From: Oscillospiraceae bacterium
Lineage (GTDB): Bacteria > Bacillota_A > Clostridia > Oscillospirales > Oscillospiraceae
Assembly: GCA_017505505.1 (NCBI GenBank)
Contig: JAFVPA010000019.1
Coordinates: forward strand, 1-33,589
DNA length: 33,589 nt
Reading direction: 5' to 3'
The notes under the pieces were generated by a model. The model saw only the letters and a program-made list of their open reading frames with translations, was not told the origin of the DNA and ran no database searches. Position numbers and translations under genes: made by a program. The stretch's first letter is position 1; each line of letters opens with the position of its first letter. Shown in pieces: positions 21,500 through 27,288 of the stretch.

Positions 21500-23016
21500 T
21501 GAATGAGAATCTGAACAAGAAGAGCGCACTGGACGGCCTCAAGAAATTCGTCTTCGACAACAAGGTCATCCTGCTGTTCGTTCTGCTGAGTATCGCCTGT
21601 ATCATGATCTCCGGCGCCAACATTTCTTACATCGCCGGCGAGGTCTTCTCCCGTTTCGGCCGTAACACCTGCCTGGTCCTGGCTCTGATCATCCCCTGTA
21701 TGGCAGGCCTGGGCATGAACTTCGGTATCGTTGTCGGTGCCATTGCTGCCCAGATCTCCATTTTCTGGGTGGTCCACTGGGGCTTCACCGGCATCGGCGG
21801 CTTCCTGCTGTGCGTGGCTATGTCTACCCCTCTGGCTATTTTCTTCGGCTGGCTGCTGGGTAAGCTGTTCAACAAGACCAAGGGCGCGGAAATGATCGCC
21901 GGTCTGGTCCTGGGCTTCTTCGCCGCAGGCCTGTACCGTCTGTTCGTCCTGTACATCATCGGCGGTGTCATTCCCTTCGATGATCCCAACCTGCTGGATC
22001 GTGGCTTCGGCCTTCGGAATGCTTTTGACCTGACCGGCAACCTGAAGTATGCCGTGGACGACATCAGCTTCCTGACCACCGCTATCGTTCTGGGCATCGT
22101 CTTCCTGCTGGTCACTGCCGTTCTGGCGCTGCACGATAAGAAGATGAATAATGCCCTCAACACCAAGTCTGTCCTGACCCGCGTCATTGCTTGCGTGGCT
22201 GTCATTGTCTTTGGCTTCGTTGGCAAAATGATCCCTCCCGTTGCTGAGATGCTGGGCAAGAACCGTGTCATTCTGGCAGACGCAGTCCTGCTGGGCGGCA
22301 TCGGCGCACTGGTCGTCGCCGCAGTTCTGTTCCTCAAGGAGCGTCCCGCCAAGGGCACTGCTGCCTTCTCCAAGGTTGTAAAGATCGCCCTGCTGTCCAT
22401 TGTCCTGCTGGCTACCAACATGGTCCCCGGCATCAACAAGGTCTACCGCAGCGTCCGTATCCCCACCATGACCTACGCTGTCATTGCCTTCTTTGCCTTC
22501 TTCAACAACTGGATCGTCAACACCCGCCTGGGTCAGAACATGCGTACCGTCGGTCAGAACCGCAGCGTTGCTACCTCTGCCGGCATCGATGTGAACAAGA
22601 CCCGTATTATTGCCACCTGCATTTCCACCGTCCTGGCCGCCTGGGGCCAGCTGATCTTCCTGCAGAACCTGGGCACCTTCAATACTGTCCAGCAGCAGGA
22701 TAACGTTGGCCTGTATGCCGTTGCCGCTATCCTGGTCGGCGGTGCCAACGTCCAGAAGGCCAGCAACAAGCAGGCCATCGTGGGTGTCATCCTGTTCCAC
22801 ACCCTGTTCGTGGTGGCACCTCTGGCCGCTACCCAGCTGGTTGGCGACTCCGCCATTTCCGAGTACATCCGTATGTTCTTCTCCTACGGTGTTATCGCAG
22901 TCTCCCTGGCTATGCATGCCTGGAAGACCGGCGGCAAGCGCAAGCCCGACGCTGAGGGCCTGACTGCTGTCATGATGCAGCCCGCCGCTCCCGCAGCAAA
23001 CTCCCGTCCCAAGTAA
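21499..23016 (+). CDS. ABC importer permease 2 (BPD_transp_2 type, long)
   Basis: Second membrane subunit. At 505 residues it is longer than permease 1; the extra length is a central insert (about residues 150-330) with several more hydrophobic segments. The conserved core is shared with permease 1: GLGMNFGIVVGAIAAQIS in the first half and NRSVATSAGIDVNKTRIIATC in the coupling loop. The start overlaps the permease 1 stop by one base (TAATG) and AAAGGAGG lies upstream. The C-terminal tail (GKRKPDAEG to NSRPK) is polar, Ala/Pro-rich and cytoplasmic by inference. A strong terminator follows. Confidence 0.92.
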   Translation: MNENLNKKSALDGLKKFVFDNKVILLFVLLSIACIMISGANISYIAGEVFSRFGRNTCLVLALIIPCMAGLGMNFGIVVGAIAAQISIFWVVHWGFTGIGGFLLCVAMSTPLAIFFGWLLGKLFNKTKGAEMIAGLVLGFFAAGLYRLFVLYIIGGVIPFDDPNLLDRGFGLRNAFDLTGNLKYAVDDISFLTTAIVLGIVFLLVTAVLALHDKKMNNALNTKSVLTRVIACVAVIVFGFVGKMIPPVAEMLGKNRVILADAVLLGGIGALVVAAVLFLKERPAKGTAAFSKVVKIALLSIVLLATNMVPGINKVYRSVRIPTMTYAVIAFFAFFNNWIVNTRLGQNMRTVGQNRSVATSAGIDVNKTRIIATCISTVLAAWGQLIFLQNLGTFNTVQQQDNVGLYAVAAILVGGANVQKASNKQAIVGVILFHTLFVVAPLAATQLVGDSAISEYIRMFFSYGVIAVSLAMHAWKTGGKRKPDAEGLTAVMMQPAAPAANSRPK

Positions 23017-23024
23017 TAGGAATG

Positions 23025-23055
23025 AAAAGCACCTGCTGAAAAGCAGGTGCTTTTT
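23025..23055 (+). terminator. Terminator of the ABC importer operon
   Basis: 13 bp stem AAAAGCACCTGCT / AGCAGGTGCTTTT with a GAAA tetraloop and a T-run, 9 bases after the last stop. Confidence 0.92.
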
Positions 23056-23066
23056 GCATGGAAGGC

Positions 23067-23094
23067 AAAAAAGGCGGAGCCTTATGGCTCCGCC
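23067..23094 (-). terminator. Terminator of fprA
   Basis: Minus strand stem GGCGGAGCC / GGCTCCGCC with loop ATAA, followed by TTTTTT. It lies 15 bases past the fprA stop. Confidence 0.88.
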
Positions 23095-23109
23095 CTTTGC
23101 CATATGTAC

Positions 23110-24261
23110 TTACTTGCTCAGCTCTTCTGCCAATGCTTCGATCTCTTCCACATTCTTTTCGTTCATAGCAGAGAAGATCTTCACATTGTTCTCGGTGAAG
23201 CTTAAGTTCTTGCTGTTTTCCAGCATCTTCTTCATGACCTTGGCGGCCACAGGGGTCCAGGAGCCGTTCTCGATGAAGGCCACGGTGCGGTTCTGGTAGT
23301 TCCGCTCGGTCAGGTGGTGGATGTACTCCTTCATGTAGGGGAAGATATCTCCGTTGTAGGTGGTGGTGGCCAGCACCAGCTTGCCATACCGGAAGGCGTC
23401 CTCTACAGCCTCATGCATATCGTCCCGGGCCAGGTCCGCAACGGATACCTTCTGTCCCTTTTCCTCCAGCTTCTTCGCCAGCAGTTCGACTGCCTTCTTA
23501 GTGTTGCCGTAGATGGAGGTGTAGGCGATGACCACGCCCTCGCTCTCCACACGGTAGGAAGACCAGATGTCGTACAGATTGATATAATAACCCAGATTTT
23601 CATTCAGCACAGGTCCGTGCAGGGGGCAGATGATGGCAATATCCAGCTTGGCAGCCTTTTTCAGCAGGGCCTGGACCTGTGCGCCGTACTTGCCCACGAT
23701 GCCGATGTAGTAGCGCCGTGCCTCGCAGGCCCAGTCTTCTTCCACATCCAGCGCGCCGAACTTGCCGAAGCCGTCAGCGGAGAACAGTACCTTGTCCTTG
23801 GCATCATAGGTCACGATGACTTCAGGCCAGTGGACCATGGGTGCGGTGACGAAGGTCAGCACATGCTCGCCCAGAGACAGGGTATCGCCCTCACCGACCA
23901 CCACACGGCGGTCAGCATAGTCCGTGCCGAAGAACTGCTTCATCATGGTGAAGGCCTTGGCGGAAGCCACTACAGTAGCCTCGGGGTAGCGGTTCAGGAA
24001 CACATCAATATTGGCGCTGTGGTCAGGCTCCATGTGCTGCACGACCAGGTAGTCAGGCTTCCGGCCCACCAGAGCGGCCTCCAGATTGGCCAGCCACTCC
24101 TCGCCGAAATTCTGATCCACGGTGTCCATAACGGCCACCTTCTCGTCCAGGATCACATAGGAATTGTAGGCCATGCCGTTGGGTACATCGTACTGGCCCT
24201 CAAACAGGTCCACCTGATGGTCGTTTACGCCGATATATTTGATGTCGTTGGTAATGAACAT
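23110..24261 (-). CDS. FprA family flavodiiron protein
   Basis: Cytoplasmic A-type flavoprotein that reduces O2 to water or NO to N2O, protecting anaerobes. The 383-residue product has an N-terminal metallo-β-lactamase-like domain with diiron ligands in QHMEPDHS (His76, Glu78, Asp80, His81), MVHWPEV (His), SADGFG (Asp) and CPLHGP (His). A C-terminal flavodoxin domain follows, with FMN loop AYTSIYGNTKKAV. There is no extra rubredoxin domain, so an external rubredoxin or reductase must supply electrons. AAGGAGA precedes the ATG. A Crp-type operator lies upstream, next to a Crp-family regulator gene, suggesting direct regulation. Confidence 0.95.
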   Translation of the reverse strand: MFITNDIKYIGVNDHQVDLFEGQYDVPNGMAYNSYVILDEKVAVMDTVDQNFGEEWLANLEAALVGRKPDYLVVQHMEPDHSANIDVFLNRYPEATVVASAKAFTMMKQFFGTDYADRRVVVGEGDTLSLGEHVLTFVTAPMVHWPEVIVTYDAKDKVLFSADGFGKFGALDVEEDWACEARRYYIGIVGKYGAQVQALLKKAAKLDIAIICPLHGPVLNENLGYYINLYDIWSSYRVESEGVVIAYTSIYGNTKKAVELLAKKLEEKGQKVSVADLARDDMHEAVEDAFRYGKLVLATTTYNGDIFPYMKEYIHHLTERNYQNRTVAFIENGSWTPVAAKVMKKMLENSKNLSFTENNVKIFSAMNEKNVEEIEALAEELSK

Positions 24262-24293
24262 ATCATATCTCTCCTTGTTATTTTGTTTTCTGT

Positions 24294-24335
24294 ATCATAC
24301 TGTAATTACTGGAATCTTACCGTGATTTTGTCACG
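24294..24335 (-). promoter_or_regulatory. fprA promoter with Crp-type operator
   Basis: Minus strand: -10 TATGAT (24299-24294) and a poor -35 (CGGTAA). The perfect inverted repeat CGTGA-N5-TCACG (24321-24335) is centred about 41 bp upstream of the inferred start near 24287, the position of class II Crp activation. The spacer of 5 differs from the usual 6. Confidence 0.6.
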
Positions 24336-24341
24336 AAATCC

Positions 24342-24998
24342 CTATTCTGCCAGCGCTTCCAGCCGGCCTTCGTCCACAAGCTCCACAGCGCCCCGTGTCA
24401 GCTTCACCATACCCTCGCTCTGGAAATACCGCAGCATCCGGGTGACAACTTCCCGGGCGGTGCCCATATGGTTGGCGATCTTCTCGTGGGTGATTTTCAG
24501 GACTGTAGAATTTTCCAGCACGCTTTCTTCCAGCAGGAAGGAGGCCAGCCGCTTGTCGAAGCTCTTCCACATGATCTGCTCCATGAGCCACATGACTTCG
24601 GAGAACCGGCTGGAGATCAGCTGGTTGGCATAGTTGGCCACCACTGCCGACTCTTCCATCAGATCCTTAAACAGGCAGGAGGGCAGCACCCACATCTCGC
24701 AGTCTTTCTCCGCCTCAATAATGACCTCAAACTGGATGTTGGGCATCACGCAGGACGCGGAGAACAGGCAGATATCATGGTCGAACAGCCGGTACAGGGT
24801 GATCTCCCGTCCTTCGCTGGACAGGGTATAGACCCGCAGCTGGCCCGAACGAATGAGGAGCAGCCCCAGACAATCCATACTGCCATTATGTACCACTGTC
24901 CCGGCCTTGGCCCGGATAAACTCCGCAGAGTTGGTCAGCCGCTCCTGATGAGCCGGTGTCAGCTTATTCCAGATGGGAAAATATTGCGCAAAATCCAT
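24342..24998 (-). CDS. Crp/Fnr family transcriptional regulator
   Basis: DNA-binding regulator of 218 residues: an N-terminal cyclic-nucleotide-binding-like β-roll (1-115), a dimerisation helix and a C-terminal winged helix-turn-helix (from about 140). The recognition helix GTAREVVTRMLRYF has the RExxxR pattern (Arg182, Glu183, Arg187) that in Crp reads GTGA. The sensor domain contains Cys43, Cys77, Cys83, Cys100 and Cys108, including CLFSASC, but lacks an Fnr N-terminal cysteine cluster and the Crp cAMP-binding pattern, so the signal is unknown. The ATG at 24998 has AAAGGAGG 9 bases upstream; an in-frame ATG at 25076 lies beyond the promoter. It precedes fprA on the same strand. Confidence 0.9.
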   Translation of the reverse strand: MDFAQYFPIWNKLTPAHQERLTNSAEFIRAKAGTVVHNGSMDCLGLLLIRSGQLRVYTLSSEGREITLYRLFDHDICLFSASCVMPNIQFEVIIEAEKDCEMWVLPSCLFKDLMEESAVVANYANQLISSRFSEVMWLMEQIMWKSFDKRLASFLLEESVLENSTVLKITHEKIANHMGTAREVVTRMLRYFQSEGMVKLTRGAVELVDEGRLEALAE

Positions 24999-25023
24999 TC
25001 CGGTTCGCCTCCTTTTGTCTATT

Positions 25024-25052
25024 AGTATAATCGTATTTTCGCAATCTGTCAA
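25024..25052 (-). promoter_or_regulatory. Crp-family regulator promoter
   Basis: Minus strand: consensus -35 TTGACA (25052-25047), 17 bp spacer, -10 TATACT (25029-25024). Confidence 0.75.
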
Positions 25053-25058
25053 ATAATT

Positions 25059-25080
25059 ATTATTGACATATGCCAATAAT
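25059..25080. promoter_or_regulatory. 22 bp near-perfect palindrome between divergent promoters
   Basis: Arms ATTATTG (25059-25065) and CAATAAT (25074-25080) flank CATATG, with one mismatched pair (A25066/C25073). It covers the -35 of the plus-strand promoter and sits next to the -35 of the minus-strand one, a classic operator position. Confidence 0.55.
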
Positions 25081-25091
25081 GGGATTATAAT
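25063..25091 (+). promoter_or_regulatory. DUF134-NifX gene promoter
   Basis: Consensus -35 TTGACA (25063-25068), 17 bp spacer, consensus -10 TATAAT (25086-25091). The -35 is inside the palindrome. Confidence 0.85.
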
Positions 25092-25120
25092 AAAACCAGA
25101 CAGGGAAGGAGGAATGCCCG

Positions 25121-25897
25121 GTGCCGAGACCCAGAAAATACAGGAAGGTCTGCCATTTTCCCGGAAATCTGACCTTCTCCCCGGCGGAAGGCGGGCAGGG
25201 GAAGCCGCCTGTTCTGCTGACGGTGGATGAGTATGAAACCCTTCGCCTTATTGACCGGGAGGGTCTTTCCCAGGAGGAATGCGGGGAACGGATGCATGTG
25301 GCCCGGACCACAGTGCAGCTGATCTACACCTCCGCCCGGAAAAAGCTGGCAGACGTTCTGGTGGAAGGCCGGGAGCTGCGCATTGAAGGCGGCGACTACC
25401 GCCTGTGTGACGGTGACAATTCCGCCTGCGGCCAGAATTCCTGCTTTAAGCACAGACTGAACAAAACCTATGAAAAACCGAAAGGAGATAATAGTATGAG
25501 AATCGCAGTTACTTATGAAAACGGAAATATTTTCCAGCACTTTGGCCACACCCAGCAGTTTAAGGTCTATGATGTCCAGGACGGCAAGATCATTGCCTCT
25601 GAGGTCGTTGATACCATGGGCAGCGGCCACGGCGCTCTGGCCGGTGTCCTGACAGCCCTGAATGCCGATGTGCTGATCTGCGGCGGCATTGGCGGCGGTG
25701 CCCAGATGGCTCTGGCCGCAGCCGGCATCCAGCTGTTTGGCGGTGTCTCCGGCAACGCGGACGCAGCAGTGGAGGCTCTGGTAGCCGGCAATCTGGAATA
25801 TAACCCCAATGTCAAGTGCAACCACCACGGTGAGCACCATCATGGCGAAGGCCACACCTGCGGCGACCACGGCTGCGGAAGCCACAGCTGCCACTAA
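25121..25897 (+). CDS. DUF134 helix-turn-helix protein fused to NifX-like domain
   Basis: 258 residues in two parts. Residues 1-100 are DUF134: start MPRPRKYRKVC, then LSQEECGERMHVARTTVQLIYTSARKKLAD, a sigma-like helix-turn-helix. Residues 126-235 are a NifX/NifB-type dinitrogenase iron-molybdenum cofactor domain (MRIAVTYENGNIFQHFGHTQQFKVYDV, ICGGIGGGAQMAL). The tail is His/Cys-rich (CNHHGEHHHGEGH) and should bind metal. The GTG at 25121 has AAGGAGG 8 bases upstream. An in-frame ATG at 25496 has its own site (AAAGGAGATAATAGT), so a separate NifX-like protein of 133 residues may also be made. No nif structural genes are present; a role in metal or Fe-S handling and autoregulation is inference. 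Confidence 0.9.
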   Translation: MPRPRKYRKVCHFPGNLTFSPAEGGQGKPPVLLTVDEYETLRLIDREGLSQEECGERMHVARTTVQLIYTSARKKLADVLVEGRELRIEGGDYRLCDGDNSACGQNSCFKHRLNKTYEKPKGDNSMRIAVTYENGNIFQHFGHTQQFKVYDVQDGKIIASEVVDTMGSGHGALAGVLTALNADVLICGGIGGGAQMALAAAGIQLFGGVSGNADAAVEALVAGNLEYNPNVKCNHHGEHHHGEGHTCGDHGCGSHSCH

Positions 25898-25915
25898 AAC
25901 ATTAAGCATGAAAAG

Positions 25916-25956
25916 AAAGCATCCGTATGGCGGGATACCATACGGATGCTTTTTAT
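25916..25956. terminator. Bidirectional terminator
   Basis: 15 bp perfect stem AAAGCATCCGTATGG / CCATACGGATGCTTT with a 7-base loop; T-rich on the plus strand (TTTTT) and TTTCTTTT on the minus. It ends the DUF134-NifX gene and the VanZ-like gene. Confidence 0.9.
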
Positions 25957-26501
25957 GCAAGTTGGAGCTTTCTTTTTAAGACTTTTACAAGCAGGTACAG
26001 TCCATACCCTATGAGATAGCCAAGGGAATTCAGCATCAGGTCATCGATATCCGATACCCGGTCAAAGAAGGGCAGCTGCAGGATCTCAATGCACAGGGAA
26101 AAGCCAACACCCGCGGCGATGACCTTTTTGTGAGTATCCAGTTTTTGGAAGACGATGGGCCAGATGATACCGAGGGGGATGAACATGGCGGTATTGCCAA
26201 CCAGATTCAGCACAGCCTCCCGGAATACAGGATAGTCAAACAGGTAGACGAAGGGGACCAGGTTAATGCGGAAGGGGAGGGCTTTTGCAGCCTCAAAGAC
26301 CAGGGGCTGGATCTGCCCGTCCACTTTGGAAAATGGGAAAAAGGTGAACCGGGCCACCACGATGATGCAGATATAGACCAGCATCAGCTGCAGTTCCCGC
26401 TTCCAGCAAAACTGTTTGGTTTTCAGAAAAAAGAATATCCGAAACAGGATCCATAGGCTGCTGATAAGGATCAAAAGTGCGGAATATGTGATTTGAACCA
26501 T
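25953..26501 (-). CDS. VanZ family membrane protein
   Basis: The 182-residue integral membrane protein has about five hydrophobic segments. VanZ signatures are present: INLVPFVYLF, NLVGNTAMFIPLGI, the helix CIEILQLPFF, and SDIDDLMLNSLGYLIGYGL with its conserved Asp and Asn residues. VanZ itself gives low-level teicoplanin resistance, but most chromosomal homologues have no known role and there are no vanA-type genes here. The ATG at 26501 follows AAGGAGTATTCTGCA. It converges on the DUF134-NifX gene. Confidence 0.9.
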   Translation of the reverse strand: MVQITYSALLILISSLWILFRIFFFLKTKQFCWKRELQLMLVYICIIVVARFTFFPFSKVDGQIQPLVFEAAKALPFRINLVPFVYLFDYPVFREAVLNLVGNTAMFIPLGIIWPIVFQKLDTHKKVIAAGVGFSLCIEILQLPFFDRVSDIDDLMLNSLGYLIGYGLYLLVKVLKRKLQLA

Positions 26502-26529
26502 TGCAGAATACTCCTTGTGTATTTTTTGG

Positions 26530-26558
26530 ATTATATCATGAAATCAGAAAATAGTCTA
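26530..26558 (-). promoter_or_regulatory. VanZ-like gene promoter
   Basis: Minus strand: -35 TAGACT (26558-26553), 17 bp spacer, consensus -10 TATAAT (26535-26530). Confidence 0.6.
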
Positions 26559-26572
26559 CAGATATCTATTTC

Positions 26573-26600
26573 TTGACATATTCCAGGTCTCCGCTATAAT
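26573..26600 (+). promoter_or_regulatory. RNHCP gene promoter
   Basis: Consensus -35 TTGACA (26573-26578), 16 bp spacer, consensus -10 TATAAT (26595-26600). Confidence 0.8.
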
Positions 26601-26637
26601 AGAACTAACCAAAAACAAAAGAGCGAGGAAAGCAGAA

Positions 26638-27090
26638 ATGAACCGTGAAAATAAAAGAAAACAGTACGAAAAGGGCTATTATAAGACACATGCCTGCGAG
26701 GAGACTTTCACCTGCCGCAACTGTGGCCGTCTGGTAGTTCCCGCGGGAGCTGGCAGTGACCACCGGAATCATTGTCCCAACTGCCTGCATTCTCTCCACG
26801 TGGACATCGAGCCCGGTGACCGGGAGTCCGACTGCGGCGGCATCATGGAGCCTGTGGCAGTCTGGGTCCGGAACAAGGGTGAGTGGGCCATCATCCACCG
26901 CTGCCGCCGCTGCGGGGAAATGAGCTCCAACCGGGTCCTGGCAGATGACAACCCCATGAAGCTTATGTCCATCGCCATGAAGCCTCTGGCCAATCCCCCG
27001 TTCCCTCTGGAGCGGATCGAAGAAATGACTGCCATGATGGGCGGTCAGGGCGAACTGCCGGAGCAGTACCGTAAGAAGACAGAGGAATGA
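26638..27090 (+). CDS. RNHCP domain protein
   Basis: Function unknown. The 150-residue product contains the RNHCP domain named for its motif (residues 42-46, DHRNHCPNCLHSLHVD). Two Cys pairs precede and include it (CRNCG and CPNC) and a third pair lies downstream (CRRCGE), so it probably binds one or two zinc ions. DCGGIMEPVAV is also typical. The N-terminus is basic and the last 30 residues are polar. The ATG at 26638 has GCGAGGA about 9 bases upstream. It is monocistronic, between its own promoter and terminator. A nucleic-acid or ribosome-linked role is only a guess from the zinc fingers. Confidence 0.88.
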   Translation: MNRENKRKQYEKGYYKTHACEETFTCRNCGRLVVPAGAGSDHRNHCPNCLHSLHVDIEPGDRESDCGGIMEPVAVWVRNKGEWAIIHRCRRCGEMSSNRVLADDNPMKLMSIAMKPLANPPFPLERIEEMTAMMGGQGELPEQYRKKTEE

Positions 27091-27105
27091 TCCAATACAC
27101 CGATC

Positions 27106-27130
27106 ATGGGAGGAGCCTGGCTCCTCCCAT
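27106..27130 (+). terminator. RNHCP gene terminator
   Basis: 11 bp stem ATGGGAGGAGC / GCTCCTCCCAT with a 3-base loop; the following T-run is short. Confidence 0.7.
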
Positions 27131-27204
27131 TTCCTGTGTCCGGTATAAAGTCGGACAATTTTTACGATATGTCTGATTTTGTACCTGCCCCATGAATTTG
27201 GTGC

Positions 27205-27233
27205 TTGTACAACAGGAAGGAATCTATTATAAT
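27205..27233 (+). promoter_or_regulatory. Promoter of the MMPL-GLUG operon
   Basis: -35 TTGTAC (27205-27210), 17 bp spacer, consensus -10 TATAAT (27228-27233). The palindrome TTGTACAA overlaps the -35 and could be part of an operator. Confidence 0.65.
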
Positions 27234-27288
27234 ATATCTAATTTGATACATGGCACATAATGATGCGACCGGTTTGAGGGGGATATCT

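Noticed and set aside
24321..24335. Fnr box for fprA
   Set aside because: The half-site is CGTGA and not TTGAT, and the regulator lacks the Fnr recognition pattern and N-terminal iron-sulphur cysteines; a Crp-type site fits better.
25953..26501. Glycopeptide resistance locus from the VanZ-like gene
   Set aside because: No vanA, vanH, vanX or vanRS genes nearby; stand-alone VanZ-family proteins are common and mostly of unknown role.
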